Assembly (NCBI GenBank): GCA_963803375.1
Contig: CAWDMB010000002.1
Coordinates: 1 to 62,251 of the forward strand
Source: JAOPZW01 sp963803375
Lineage (GTDB): Bacteria; Actinomycetota; Thermoleophilia; Solirubrobacterales; Solirubrobacteraceae
Direction of reading: 5' to 3'
DNA length: 62,251 nt
Notes under the pieces: generated by a model
What the model was told of the DNA's origin: nothing
Databases searched by the model: none
The model's input: only the letters and a program-made list of their open reading frames with translations
In this document: piece by piece, positions 33,625 through 42,855 of the stretch
Layout of the letters: each line of letters starts with the position of its first letter
Numbering within the stretch: position 1 is the stretch's first letter
Program-made: the position numbers and the translations under genes

Positions 33625-34020
33625 TCAGCTCACGGCCATCCCGGCCGGGAGCTCGGCGACGAGCTCCTGCGGGTCGTGATCGGTGCGCGGCACGTCGCCC
33701 CAGAGGGCCTCGAGGCGGTAGAAGTCGCGCGTCTCGGGCGTGAAGACGTGGACGACCACGTCGAGGTAGTCCATGAGGATCCAGCGCGCCTCACGCAGGC
33801 CCTCGACGCGGCGCGGCAGCAGGCCGTGGTGCTGCTTGAGGCCCTGGTGGATCCCGTCGTGGATGGCCTTGGCCTGGCGGTCGGTGCCGCCCGAGCAGAC
33901 CACGAAGAAGTCCGTGTAACCGGCGACCGCGCGCAGGTCGAGCGCGACGATCTCGATCGCCTTCTTGTCGGCCGCCAGGGCGGCGATCGTGGTGGCGAGC
34001 CGCTCGGGGCTCAGGGTCAT
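33625..34020 (-). CDS. rsfS: Ribosomal silencing factor RsfS
   Basis: A 131-residue RsfS/Iojap protein: 'KKAIEIVALDLRAVAGYTDF', 'FVVCSGGTDRQAKAIHDGI', 'WILMDYLDVVVHVFTPETRD', 'FYRLEALWGD'. It binds ribosomal protein L14 and blocks subunit joining under starvation. The ATG at 34020 overlaps the nadD stop by 4 bp, fixing the start. Confidence 0.95.
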   Translation of the reverse strand: MTLSPERLATTIAALAADKKAIEIVALDLRAVAGYTDFFVVCSGGTDRQAKAIHDGIHQGLKQHHGLLPRRVEGLREARWILMDYLDVVVHVFTPETRDFYRLEALWGDVPRTDHDPQELVAELPAGMAVS

Positions 34021-34649
34021 GCGGCAGGCCTCCCCGCGGCTGGATGTAGATAGAGCCCGTCTCCGGCGATCGCGTCGGCGACCGCGTCGGGCACGAGGTA
34101 GCGCACCGGTCGCCCGCGGGCCACGCGCTCTCGGACGGCCGAGGACGAGACGTCGATGCGCGGCATGTCGAAGAAGACCACGCGGTCGCCTTCGTGCAGC
34201 GGCGCGAGGCGGCGCACGACGTCCTCGTGGCGCACCTCCTCCCGCTCGGCGACCGCAAGCAGCGCGAGGCGCAGCACGGCCTCGGGCTCCCGCCACGCGG
34301 GCAGGCTCAGGGCGACGTCGCCGCCAACGATGAAGGTCAGCTCGTGCTCCGGATGCCGGGCATGCAGCTCCCTCAGCGTATCGGCCGTGTAGGACGCGCC
34401 GCCCCGCTCGAGCTCGAGCAGGCTCACCTCGAAGCGCTCGTCGTCCGCCACGGCGAGCCGGCAGAGCTCCGCGCGCACCGCGCCGCCGGGATCGTCGACG
34501 GACTCCTTGTGCGGCGGGGCGCTGACGGGCATGAAGAGCACCCGGTCGAGCCCTAGCTGGTCGACGGCCTCCTGGGCCATGACCAGGTGGCCGAGGTGCG
34601 GCGGGTTGAAGGTCCCGCCCAGGATGCCGACCGCCGCCGTCGGGCTCAC
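34017..34649 (-). CDS. nadD: Nicotinate-mononucleotide adenylyltransferase
   Basis: A 210-residue enzyme. 'GGTFNPPHLGH' at residues 11-21 is the nucleotidyltransferase signature and 'DVSSSAVRERVARGRPV' the second ATP site. It makes nicotinate adenine dinucleotide from nicotinate mononucleotide and ATP for NAD synthesis. GTG start overlapping the proA stop by 4 bp; overlap with rsfS downstream. Confidence 0.95.
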   Translation of the reverse strand: MSPTAAVGILGGTFNPPHLGHLVMAQEAVDQLGLDRVLFMPVSAPPHKESVDDPGGAVRAELCRLAVADDERFEVSLLELERGGASYTADTLRELHARHPEHELTFIVGGDVALSLPAWREPEAVLRLALLAVAEREEVRHEDVVRRLAPLHEGDRVVFFDMPRIDVSSSAVRERVARGRPVRYLVPDAVADAIAGDGLYLHPAAGRPAA

Positions 34650-35920
34650 GCGCGCACGTGCCCGTCACCGTGGACGACGTACTTCGTCGTGCACAGCTCG
34701 CGCAGGCCGATCGGCCCCCGGGCATGGAGCTTCTGGGTCGAGTTGCCGATCTCGGCCCCCAGGCCGAACTCGCCGCCGTCGGTGAAGCGCGTGGAGGCGT
34801 TGACGTAGACGCACGCGGCGTCCACGTCGCGCTCGAAGGCGCGCGCGGCTGTGAGGCTCGAGGTGACGATCGCCTCGGAGTGCCCGCTGCCGTGCGCGTT
34901 GACGTGATCGATCGCCTCCTCGACGGAGTCCACGACGCCGACGGCAAGGACGAGCGCGAGGAACTCGGCATCCCAGTCGTCCTCGGTGACGTCGGACAGC
35001 GCGCCGACGAGGCCCTCGCCCGCGAGGGCGTGCGTGCGCCCGTCGACGCGCAGCTCGACGCCGGCGTCGCGCAGGCCGGCCAGCACGACCGGCAGGAAGG
35101 CCGGGGCGACGTCGGCGTGGACGAGCAACGTCTCCGCGGCGTTGCAGACGCCCGGGCGCTGGGTCTTCGCGTTGATGACGATCCGTCGCGCGGCCTCGAG
35201 GTCGGCGCTCGCGTCGACGAAGACGTGGCAGTTGCCCGACGCGGCGTAGATCACCGGCACGGTCGCGACGCCCTTGAGCGCCGCCTTCAGGCCCTCGCCG
35301 CCGCGCGGGATGATCAGGTCGACGACGTCCTCCTGCGTCGCGAGCTCCGTGAGCTCGCCGCGGCCGCCGCCCGCCACGAGCACGATCGCGCCAGCCGGCA
35401 CGCCGGCCTCGGTCGCCGCGTCGGCGGCGACGTGCGCGAGCACGGCGTTGGACCGCGCGGCGCTGGACGAGCCGCGCAGCACGACCGCGTTGCCGGCCTT
35501 CAGGCACAGCGCGGCGGCGTCGATCGTGACGTTCGGCCGCGCCTCGTAGACGACGGCCACGACGCCGAGCGGGACGCGGACCTTGCGCACGTCGAGGCCG
35601 TTGGGCAGGCGCGAGCCCTCGAGCAGCTCGCCGACCGGGTCGGGCAGCGCGGCGATCGCGCGCACGCCGGTCGCCATCGCGGCGATCCGCCCCTCGTCGA
35701 GCGCGAGGCGGTCGAGCAGCGCGGCGTCCAGCCCCGCGTCGCGGCCTGCCTCCATGTCGCGCGCGTTGGCCTCGAGGATCTCGGGCGTGGCCTCGACGAC
35801 CGCGTCGGCGACGGCCTGCAGGGCCGCGTCCTTCGCGCGCGTCTCGAGGGCGGCCAGCGCGCGCGAGGCGTCACGGGCGCCACGGCACAGCTCGGCGACC
35901 GACTGGGCGGTGGTGGCCAT
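34646..35920 (-). CDS. proA: Gamma-glutamyl phosphate reductase
   Basis: A 424-residue aldehyde dehydrogenase-fold enzyme of proline synthesis that reduces gamma-glutamyl phosphate with NADPH. Catalytic Cys lies in 'KTQRPGVCNAAETLLV'. 'VRVPLGVVAVVYEARPNVT' and 'IPRGGEGLKAALK' are typical. It lies 33 bp after proB and is coupled to nadD. Confidence 0.96.
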   Translation of the reverse strand: MATTAQSVAELCRGARDASRALAALETRAKDAALQAVADAVVEATPEILEANARDMEAGRDAGLDAALLDRLALDEGRIAAMATGVRAIAALPDPVGELLEGSRLPNGLDVRKVRVPLGVVAVVYEARPNVTIDAAALCLKAGNAVVLRGSSSAARSNAVLAHVAADAATEAGVPAGAIVLVAGGGRGELTELATQEDVVDLIIPRGGEGLKAALKGVATVPVIYAASGNCHVFVDASADLEAARRIVINAKTQRPGVCNAAETLLVHADVAPAFLPVVLAGLRDAGVELRVDGRTHALAGEGLVGALSDVTEDDWDAEFLALVLAVGVVDSVEEAIDHVNAHGSGHSEAIVTSSLTAARAFERDVDAACVYVNASTRFTDGGEFGLGAEIGNSTQKLHARGPIGLRELCTTKYVVHGDGHVRA

Positions 35921-35953
35921 GGGCGAAGGGTAGTGGCGTCGCCGCGCGGCGGC

Positions 35954-37045
35954 CTACACGAGCACGAAGTAGTCGCGGTGTACCGCCTCGGCGGTCGCCC
36001 GCGGCAGGAGCTCGCGCACCTCGGCGCTCTTGAGCCCCGCCACGCGGCGCAGCTCGGCCGCCGAGTAGTTGGAGATGCCCTTGCCGAGCACGACGTCGCC
36101 CTCGGCGACGTGGACGCCGTCGCCGGCGTCGAAGCCGCCCTCCACCTCGACGACGCCGACCGGCAGCAGCGACGTGCCGCCCTCGCGCAGCGCGCGCGCC
36201 GCGCCGGCGTCGACGACCACGGTGCCGCGCGCCGGCTTGGCGTAGCGCAGCCACAGCTTGAAGCTCGAGTAGCGCGCGTGCTGGGCGGCGAAGCGCGTTC
36301 CGGCACGTCCGCCGGCGAGGACGACGGGGAGCGCGCCGGGGTCGAGGCCGTTGCAGATGACCGCGGGGATGCCGGCCGCCGTGGCCATCTCGGCGGCGAC
36401 GACCTTCGAGCGCATCCCGCCCGACCCGAGCGGCGACGTCGCGTGGCCGATCTGGAGTCGGTCGAGCTCGGCCGGGTCGTCGACGTCCGGCACGAGCGTC
36501 GCGGACGGATCGGCGCCAGGGTCCGCGGTGAAGAGCCCGTCGGTGTCGGTGAGCAGCACGACGAGGCTCGCGCCGGTGAGGATCGCCACCTGCGCGGCCA
36601 GGAAGTCGTTGTCACCGAACGAGATCTCGTCGGTGGCCGTCGTGTCGTTCTCGTTGATGACCGGCACGACGCGCCAGTCGAGCAGCCGCCGCAGCGTGCG
36701 CCGTGCGTTGAGGTAGTGCGAGCGCGCGCTCAGGTCGAAGAACGTGAGCAGCACCTGGGCGCTCGTGATCTCGCGCTCGCGCAGGAGCTCGTCGTAGACC
36801 CGGAAGAGCTTGCCCTGGCCCACCGCGCTGGCGGCCTGAAGGTCCTCGATCGCGCTCGGGCGCAGGCGCAGCTCCATGACCTCCATGCCGCGGGCGATGG
36901 CCCCGCTCGTGACGAGAACGACGTCGTCGCCGGCCGCGTGGCGCTCGGCCGCCTGCGCGCAGACGCGCGCGAGGACGTCGGCGCGCAGGGCGCCGTCGTC
37001 GCGGGCGACGATGCTCGAGCCGAGCTTGATGACGAGCCGGGGCAC
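35954..37045 (-). CDS. proB: Glutamate 5-kinase with PUA domain
   Basis: A 363-residue enzyme: amino-acid kinase domain to ~250 ('VIKLGSSIVARDDGALRADV', 'PVINENDTTATDEISFGDND', 'GSGGMRSKVVAAEMATAAG') and a C-terminal PUA domain. It makes the first committed step to proline. It lies 19 bp after obg. Confidence 0.96.
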   Translation of the reverse strand: MPRLVIKLGSSIVARDDGALRADVLARVCAQAAERHAAGDDVVLVTSGAIARGMEVMELRLRPSAIEDLQAASAVGQGKLFRVYDELLREREITSAQVLLTFFDLSARSHYLNARRTLRRLLDWRVVPVINENDTTATDEISFGDNDFLAAQVAILTGASLVVLLTDTDGLFTADPGADPSATLVPDVDDPAELDRLQIGHATSPLGSGGMRSKVVAAEMATAAGIPAVICNGLDPGALPVVLAGGRAGTRFAAQHARYSSFKLWLRYAKPARGTVVVDAGAARALREGGTSLLPVGVVEVEGGFDAGDGVHVAEGDVVLGKGISNYSAAELRRVAGLKSAEVRELLPRATAEAVHRDYFVLV

Positions 37046-37064
37046 GGGCCGCGGACTCTAGGCG

Positions 37065-38381
37065 CTACCCCGGGTCGAGCTCGAAGACGACGCCGCCGAT
37101 CTCGACGTCGTCGCCGGGCTCGAAGCCCGCCGCCTCGAGCGCGCGGACGACACCCATCCGGTGCAGGCGGCGCTCGACGTGCGCGAGCGCGTCCTCGTTG
37201 TCGAGGCGGTGGCGAGCCAGGAGGCGCTCGACGGGCTCGCCGCTGACCCGGAAGGCGCCCGTCCCGACCCGCTCGACGCGCCAGTCGCGGGCTGCCGCCG
37301 GACGGAAGACGCGATGCTCGGCGAGCGCCTCCTCGCCGGCGAGCGCCTCGGCGGGCGGCGCCGGCGGCGCGACCGGCACGCGGCGCAGCAGCGCGGCGGC
37401 CAGGGCGTCGAGGCCCTCGCGGGTCGCGCTCGAGGTCACGAGCACCGGCACGCCGTCCCCGAGCCGCGCCCTCCACGCCGCCGCGGCGGCGGCCGCCTCT
37501 CGCGGTGACACGAGGTCGGCCTTGGAGAGCGCGAGCACCCGCGGCAGCGTGGCGAGCCGGGCATCGTGGCCCGACCCGGCCCCGTCGTGTGCCCGGAGCT
37601 CGTGCTCGATCGTCGCGAAGTTCGCCTCGGGGTCGGAGCCGTCGACCGGGGCGAGGTCGAGGACGTGGACGAGCAGCCGCGTGCGCTCGACGTGCACGAG
37701 GAAGTCGTGGCCGAGTCCCGCGCCCTCGCTGGCGCCCTCGATCAGCCCGGGGATGTCGGCCAGGACGAGCTGGCGGTCGTCGGCCTCGAGCGTGCCCAGG
37801 ACCGGCTCGAGCGTCGTGAAGGGGTAGTCGGCGACCTTCGGCGCCGCCCGCGTGAGCCGCGCGAGCAACGACGACTTGCCGGCGTTCGGCAGGCCGACGA
37901 GACCGACGTCGGCCAAGAGCTTGAGCCGCAGCCGGACCCAGCCCTCCGCGCCGGGCAGCCCCCGCTCGGCGAAGCGCGGCGCCTGGCGCACGGCCGAGGC
38001 GAAGCGCTTGTTCCCGCGCCCCCCGGGTCCGCCGCGGGCCAGGACGATCCGCGTGCCCGGGGCTACGAGGTCGTAGCTCGTGCCCTCCCAGTCGACGGCC
38101 TGCGTGCCGGGCGGGACGCGGACGACGAGCTCGGCGCCGTCGGCGCCGTGGCGCTGGGCGCCCTGGCCGTGGCGTCCGCGCGCGGCCTTGTAGTGCGCGC
38201 GGCGCTTGAAGCTCTGCAGGTCGCGCAGCGAGTCGTCGCAGAGCAGGACGACGTCGCCGCCGCGACCGCCGTCGCCGCCGTCGGGACCGCCCCGCGGCAC
38301 GTGGGCCTCGCGCCGGAACGACATGGCGCCGTCCCCCCCGCCGCCGGCCTGGACGAAGATGCGGGCCTTGTCGTAGAGCAC
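37065..38381 (-). CDS. obgE: Ribosome-assembly GTPase Obg
   Basis: A 438-residue GTPase. The glycine-rich Obg fold comes first ('FVQAGGGGDGAMSFRREAHV'), then the G domain with 'GLPNAGKSSLLARLTRA' and 'DIPGLIEGASEGAGLGHDFL', then a C-terminal OCT domain from ~360 ('FRVSGEPVERLLARHRLDNE'). It binds the 50S subunit and senses GTP/ppGpp. GTG start at 38381. A TAGAGT hexamer 8 bases before it suggests a leaderless message. Confidence 0.95.
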   Translation of the reverse strand: MLYDKARIFVQAGGGGDGAMSFRREAHVPRGGPDGGDGGRGGDVVLLCDDSLRDLQSFKRRAHYKAARGRHGQGAQRHGADGAELVVRVPPGTQAVDWEGTSYDLVAPGTRIVLARGGPGGRGNKRFASAVRQAPRFAERGLPGAEGWVRLRLKLLADVGLVGLPNAGKSSLLARLTRAAPKVADYPFTTLEPVLGTLEADDRQLVLADIPGLIEGASEGAGLGHDFLVHVERTRLLVHVLDLAPVDGSDPEANFATIEHELRAHDGAGSGHDARLATLPRVLALSKADLVSPREAAAAAAAWRARLGDGVPVLVTSSATREGLDALAAALLRRVPVAPPAPPAEALAGEEALAEHRVFRPAAARDWRVERVGTGAFRVSGEPVERLLARHRLDNEDALAHVERRLHRMGVVRALEAAGFEPGDDVEIGGVVFELDPG

Positions 38382-38389
38382 CCCGCGAC

Positions 38390-38395
38390 ACTCTA
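38390..38395 (-). promoter_or_regulatory. Candidate -10 box of obg
   Basis: TAGAGT on the minus strand, 8 bases before the obg GTG. The spacing predicts a leaderless transcript. No good -35 box. Confidence 0.35.
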
Positions 38396-38415
38396 GGAAA
38401 GGACCTCCGTCCCCA

Positions 38416-38715
38416 ATGCCGACCGACGACCCCGTCTTCCTCATCACCGGCGCCTCGAGCGGCATCGGCGCCGCCACGGCGCGCGCCGCCGCCGGCTTCC
38501 GCGCCAGGCGCGGCTTTCTCGAGGAGACGCCCGAGCGGTGGCGCTCGATGGTCCTCACCAACGTGCTGGGCGTCGCGCTCACGATCCGCGCGAGCCTCGA
38601 GGCGCTCGAGGAGAGTCGCGGCCACATCCTCCTGACGAGCTCGGTCGCCGGTCGCCGGGCGCTCGCGGGCTCGCTAGGGTCGGCCAGCCGCCGCACGTCG
38701 ACGTCCACGGCCTGA
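38416..38715 (+). pseudogene. Short-chain dehydrogenase remnant
   Basis: The SDR start 'FLITGASSGIGAATARAAA' jumps directly to 'LEETPERWRSMVLTNVLGV' and 'HILLTSSVAGRRALA'. About 60 residues between the cofactor loop and the middle helix are missing, as is everything from the YxxxK catalytic motif on. The 99-residue product could not be an active enzyme. It is divergent from obg. Confidence 0.7.
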
Positions 38716-38758
38716 TCATCCGGCCCACGGCGCAGCCGACATCGGCGACGATACGTCG

Positions 38759-38947
38759 ATGGGACGCTTTCAGCGATCCGACCGCGGCGACGGCGTCGAC
38801 GTGCGCCGCGCGCTCCGCGAGGCCAAGGCCGAGGTCGCGCGCATCCACGGCGAGCCGCCCGAGGACGAGCGCGGCGAGGAGCAGCGCCGGCTCGAGGAGG
38901 TCGAGGACGCCATGCGTGAGCGCGACGACCGCGACGACGAGCGCTAG
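38759..38947 (+). CDS. Small highly charged hypothetical protein
   Basis: A 62-residue protein, very rich in Arg, Glu and Asp ('RRALREAKAEVARIHGEPPE', 'EEQRRLEEVEDAMRERDD'), probably helical. No family is recognised. The region 38948-39113 after it holds nothing I can support. Confidence 0.4.
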   Translation: MGRFQRSDRGDGVDVRRALREAKAEVARIHGEPPEDERGEEQRRLEEVEDAMRERDDRDDER

Positions 38948-39113
38948 CCGTCGCGGGTCCCAGCCGCGGCAAAATGCGGCCAGGACGACCTGGCCCGCGG
39001 GCTCCGTCGCGTCCGCCCGAGCCACGGGCGCCCGAGCAGGCGCGGGGCGACGAGGAGGCCGGCGCCGAGCGCGACGCGCCCGGCGCCGTAGGCGCGAGCG
39101 AGCTCGCGCGCCG

Positions 39114-39377
39114 TCACTCGGCGGGCGCGGCGGGCACGACGGAGACCACGCGGCCGCGACGTCCGGCGGCGAACTCGACCGTGCCGGCGGCGCGCGCGTA
39201 GAGCGTGTCGTCCTTGCCCAGGCCGACGCCCTCGCCGGGGCGAAAGCGCGTGCCGCGCTGGCGGACGATGATCTCGCCACCGCTGACCGCCTGCCCGGCG
39301 AAGACCTTCACCCCGAGCCGCTGGGCGTTGGAGTCGCGCCCGTTGCGCGAGGAGCCGAGGCCCTTCTTGTGCGCCAT
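39114..39377 (-). CDS. rpmA: 50S ribosomal protein L27
   Basis: An 87-residue protein with the canonical 'MAHKKGLGSSRNGRDSNAQR' start and 'GQRG/RQRGTRFRPGEGVG' middle. Its N-terminus reaches the peptidyl-transferase centre. It lies 5 bp after rplU. Confidence 0.97.
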   Translation of the reverse strand: MAHKKGLGSSRNGRDSNAQRLGVKVFAGQAVSGGEIIVRQRGTRFRPGEGVGLGKDDTLYARAAGTVEFAAGRRGRVVSVVPAAPAE

Positions 39378-39382
39378 GAGCT

Positions 39383-39730
39383 CTAGGCCTCCTGCTTCTC
39401 CTGGCCGGACCTCGCCCGCGATCCGGGCCCGCTGATGGCGGTCACCTCGAGGCGGGTGAGCTCCTGGCGGTGGCCGGTGCGCCGGCGATAGCCGCGCTTG
39501 GGCTTGAACTTGAAGACGCGCAGCTTCGGGCCGCGCAGGTGCTCGACGACTCGGGCGTCGACCTTGACCCTCGCGAGGCCGTCGGAGTCGAAGATCGTGT
39601 CGTCGGAGCGGAAGAGGATCGGCTGCAGGCTCACCGCGGCGCCGGCCTCCTCGGGCAGGCGCTCGACGAGCAGGGTCTGGCCCTGCTCGACGCGGTATTG
39701 CTTGCCGCCGGTCTTGACGATCGCGTACAT
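39383..39730 (-). CDS. rplU: 50S ribosomal protein L21
   Basis: A 115-residue protein: 'MYAIVKTGGKQYRVEQGQTL' and 'VFKFKPKRGYRRRTGHRQEL' are diagnostic. It binds 23S rRNA. It lies 8 bp after the RNase E/G gene. Confidence 0.97.
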   Translation of the reverse strand: MYAIVKTGGKQYRVEQGQTLLVERLPEEAGAAVSLQPILFRSDDTIFDSDGLARVKVDARVVEHLRGPKLRVFKFKPKRGYRRRTGHRQELTRLEVTAISGPGSRARSGQEKQEA

Positions 39731-39738
39731 GGGTGGTC

Positions 39739-41628
39739 TCAGTCTGCGGAGGTTGCTGCCTTGGCAGCGGAACGGCGCCGTCCGCCCCTGCGGCCGCGGC
39801 GCCGAGCCCCTGATTCTACGCCATCGTCGGCGCCGTCGCCGTCGCCGTTGGGGGCGTCGCCGACGAGGACCGCGCTGGCTGCGGTGCGCCCGGCCTCCTC
39901 GATCCGCACCAGGCGCTTCTCGCCGACGTGGCGCCCGCCGCCGGCCACCGAGATGATGTAGCCGTCGATCTTCGCCACGGCGTCGTCGACGGCGTACATG
40001 TGCGGCTCGACGATCGTGACGAGGACCTCGTCGCCGGCCCGAAACGGGATCGCCTCCTCGCGTACGTCCTCGTCGCTGCCCTCGAGCACGACGTCGAAGT
40101 GACCGAGCGGCAGCCCCTCGGAGCCGGTGAAGTGGAAGCGCTTGCCCGTCTCGTCCTCGAGCGCACGCAGGACGCGCGCGCCGTCGCGGGTGAGCTGCGA
40201 GGACACCTGCGGGTTCATGCGCAGCAGGAAGGCCTCGACCGCCCGCGGCGCCCGCGCGGCGAGCTCCCGCAGCCGGCGCTCGAACTCGATCGCGATCGTC
40301 TCCTCGGAGAGCACGACACCGTCGCCGTGGCAGGTGGGGCACGGGCGCGTCATGATCTCGCGCACGCCCTCGGTGACGTTCTGGCGCGTCATCTCGACGA
40401 GGCCGAGCTTGGAGATCTCGGCCGTGAACGTCTTGGTGCGGTCCTCGTCGAGCGACTTGCGCAGCGTCTTGAGCACCGCGTCGCGGTTGCGGGCACGGGA
40501 CATGTCGATGAAGTCGATGACGATGATGCCGCCGATGTCGCGCAGGCGCAGCTGGTCGACGACCGCCTCGGCGGCCTCGAGGTTCGTCTTGGTGATCGTG
40601 TCCTCCAGGCGCGCCTGCCTGCCGCGTCCGACGAACGAGCCGGAGTTGACGTCGATGACCGTCAGCGCCTCGGCGTAGTCGATCATGAGGTAGCCGCCGC
40701 TGGGGAGGTCGACGCGCTTGGAGACGAGGCCGGCGATGACGTCCTCGACACCGTAGGCCTCGAAGAGCGGTGTGGACTCCTGGTAGAGCTCGACGCGCTC
40801 GACGAGCTCGGGCGCCGTGCGGGTGAAGAACGAGACGAGGCGCTGGCGCTGCTTGGGGTCGTCGACGACCGCGCGCTCGAAGTGGTCGGAGAAGATGTCG
40901 CGCACGACGCGGACGGAGAGGTCGGCCTCCTGGAAGACCATGGCGGGCGCCTCGGTATCGGCCACGCGCTTCTGCAGGACCTCGTGGAGCTTGAAGAGGT
41001 ACTGCAGCTCGCGCTCGAAGTCGACGCGCTTGGCCCCGGCCGCCGCGGTGCGGATGATCGCGCCGCCGCCGCGCAGGTCGAGGCCCTTGGCCGCCTTGCG
41101 CAGGCGCTCGCGCTCCTTGTCGTCGAGGCGCTTGGAGACGCCGACGCCCTCCCCGGTCGGGGTGTAGACCATGTAGCGCCCGGCGACCGTCAGCTCCATC
41201 GAGAGTCGCGCGCCCTTCGTCTTCAACGGGTCCTTGACGACCTGCACCACGACCTCCTGGCCGGGCCTGAGCAGGTCGCCGATCTTCTTGCCGCCGTCCT
41301 GACCACGACCGCGCCGCGGCGTCTCGAGGCCGGGCAGCACGATCTCGTCGACGTGGAGGAATCCGTTCTTGTCGAGGCCGATGTCGACGAAGGCGGCCTC
41401 CAGCCCGGGCAGGACGTTGTCGACGCGGCCCTTGTAGATGTTGCCGACGATCGAGCGGTTGCCGCGGCGCTCGAGGTAGAGCTCCGCGACGCGGTAGCCC
41501 GCGGCGGGGTCCTTTCTGCGGCTGCGCCCGCGGGCGCCGCCCTTGGCGGGGCCGGGGGTGCCGGTCGATTCGAGCAGCGCGACGCGGGTCTCTCCGCGGT
41601 CGACGCTGACGAGCACTTGCTTCTTCAC
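39739..41628 (-). CDS. rng: Ribonuclease E/G family protein with C-terminal TRAM-like domain
   Basis: A 629-residue endoribonuclease for rRNA and mRNA processing. An S1-like part is interrupted by an Arg/Gly segment ('VGNIYKGRVDNVLPGLEAAF'). Catalytic Asp residues lie in 'ALTVIDVNSGSF' and 'GGIIVIDFIDMSRARN', and the zinc-link is 'RPCPTCHGDG'. After the RNase H-like end comes a segment 'IPFRAGDEVLVTIVEPHMYA', 'GYIISVAGGGRHVGEKRLVR' that reads as a TRAM RNA-binding domain, then a basic tail. Intermediate in length between RNase G and RNase E. First of the rplU-rpmA group. Confidence 0.9.
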   Translation of the reverse strand: MKKQVLVSVDRGETRVALLESTGTPGPAKGGARGRSRRKDPAAGYRVAELYLERRGNRSIVGNIYKGRVDNVLPGLEAAFVDIGLDKNGFLHVDEIVLPGLETPRRGRGQDGGKKIGDLLRPGQEVVVQVVKDPLKTKGARLSMELTVAGRYMVYTPTGEGVGVSKRLDDKERERLRKAAKGLDLRGGGAIIRTAAAGAKRVDFERELQYLFKLHEVLQKRVADTEAPAMVFQEADLSVRVVRDIFSDHFERAVVDDPKQRQRLVSFFTRTAPELVERVELYQESTPLFEAYGVEDVIAGLVSKRVDLPSGGYLMIDYAEALTVIDVNSGSFVGRGRQARLEDTITKTNLEAAEAVVDQLRLRDIGGIIVIDFIDMSRARNRDAVLKTLRKSLDEDRTKTFTAEISKLGLVEMTRQNVTEGVREIMTRPCPTCHGDGVVLSEETIAIEFERRLRELAARAPRAVEAFLLRMNPQVSSQLTRDGARVLRALEDETGKRFHFTGSEGLPLGHFDVVLEGSDEDVREEAIPFRAGDEVLVTIVEPHMYAVDDAVAKIDGYIISVAGGGRHVGEKRLVRIEEAGRTAASAVLVGDAPNGDGDGADDGVESGARRRGRRGGRRRSAAKAATSAD

Positions 41629-41641
41629 GGTTGGTTGTCTC

Positions 41642-42853
41642 CTAGAAGGTGAGGACGCGGCCCTTGAGCGCAGCCGCCTCGCGCCCGTGCACGAAGATCG
41701 ACTGCAGGAGGCCGACGGCCAAGAGGGTGGTGAGCACCGAGGAGCCGCCGTAGCTGAGCAGCGGCAGCGGGATGCCCGTGATCGGCATGATCCCGATGTT
41801 CATGCCGACGTTGACGAAGACCTGGAACATCAGCATCGCGACGATGCCGCCGGCGACGAGCGCGCCGTACAGGTTCTTGGCCAGCGTGAGGATGCGCAGC
41901 CCGCGCCAGATGAGCAGGGCGTAGAGCGAGAGCACGAACGCCGCGCCGACGAAGCCCCAGCGCTCGCCGACCACCGCGAACACGAAGTCCGTGTGGTGCT
42001 CGGGGAGGAAGTTGAGCTTCGTCTGCGTCGCGCGGTCGCCGCGGCCGGTCTTCTCGCCCGAGCCGATCGCGATGCGCGACTGGTTCTGCTGGTAGCCCTG
42101 CTTGGCGGGGTTGTCGGACGGCTTGAGGAACGCGGTCAGGCGGTCCTTCTGGTAGCCGTGGAGGACCTCGACGCCGAGCTTCGGGGCGGCGACGAGCGTG
42201 AGCGTGAGCGCGACCGCCGCCAGCGCGAAGAGCGCCGCGAACGGGCGCCAGCCGACGCCCGCGACGTAGAGCAGCGCCAGGCCGATGACGATGTAGACCA
42301 GCCCGGAGCCGAGGTCGGGCTGGACGATGACCAGTGCCGCCGGCACGAGCGTCAGGAGCATGATCCTGGCGGTCGTGTCGCGCGCCTGCAGCCGGCGCGA
42401 CCGGTCGACCACGAAGGCCGCCAGCGCGACGACGAGCAGCACCTTGCCGAGCTCGGAGGCCTGGAAGGAGAAGAACGCGAGGTCGATCGAGCGGCGCGAG
42501 CCGCGGGCCACTGAGCCCAGCAGCGAGACGGCGACGATCGATCCGATGAGGGTGCCGTAGATCACGTACTTGGCCTCGCGCAGGCGCGAGACGTCCAGAC
42601 GCGAGAGCCCGGCGGCGAGCAGCCCGCCGACGGCGAAGAAGACGGCCTGGCGCTTGAGGTAGTACTGCGGGTCGCCGGAGACGTCGTCGCTCGTGGCGTA
42701 GGCGATCGTGACGAGCGAGCTCGCGCAGAGCCCGAGCACGGCCAGCGCGAGCAGCGGATCGAAGGGCAGCCGCAGGCCGGTCGGGCGCGGCGCGGCCACC
42801 GGCGCGTCGTCGGCGTCGGTGATCGGGACGGTTGCGGAGAGCGGCGGGGACAT
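41642..42853 (-). CDS. rodA: Rod-shape SEDS peptidoglycan polymerase RodA
   Basis: A 403-residue polytopic SEDS protein with ~10 membrane helices. 'FFSFQASELGKVLLVVALAA', 'PDLGSGLVYIVIGLALL', 'LPEHHTDFVFAVVGERWG' and 'PLPLLSYGGSSVLTTLLAVG' are signature segments. It polymerises glycan strands with its partner PBP2, encoded 2 bp upstream. The ATG at 42853 is chosen over 42907, which would overlap the PBP2 gene by 52 bp. Confidence 0.95.
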   Translation of the reverse strand: MSPPLSATVPITDADDAPVAAPRPTGLRLPFDPLLALAVLGLCASSLVTIAYATSDDVSGDPQYYLKRQAVFFAVGGLLAAGLSRLDVSRLREAKYVIYGTLIGSIVAVSLLGSVARGSRRSIDLAFFSFQASELGKVLLVVALAAFVVDRSRRLQARDTTARIMLLTLVPAALVIVQPDLGSGLVYIVIGLALLYVAGVGWRPFAALFALAAVALTLTLVAAPKLGVEVLHGYQKDRLTAFLKPSDNPAKQGYQQNQSRIAIGSGEKTGRGDRATQTKLNFLPEHHTDFVFAVVGERWGFVGAAFVLSLYALLIWRGLRILTLAKNLYGALVAGGIVAMLMFQVFVNVGMNIGIMPITGIPLPLLSYGGSSVLTTLLAVGLLQSIFVHGREAAALKGRVLTF

Positions 42854-42855
42854 GC

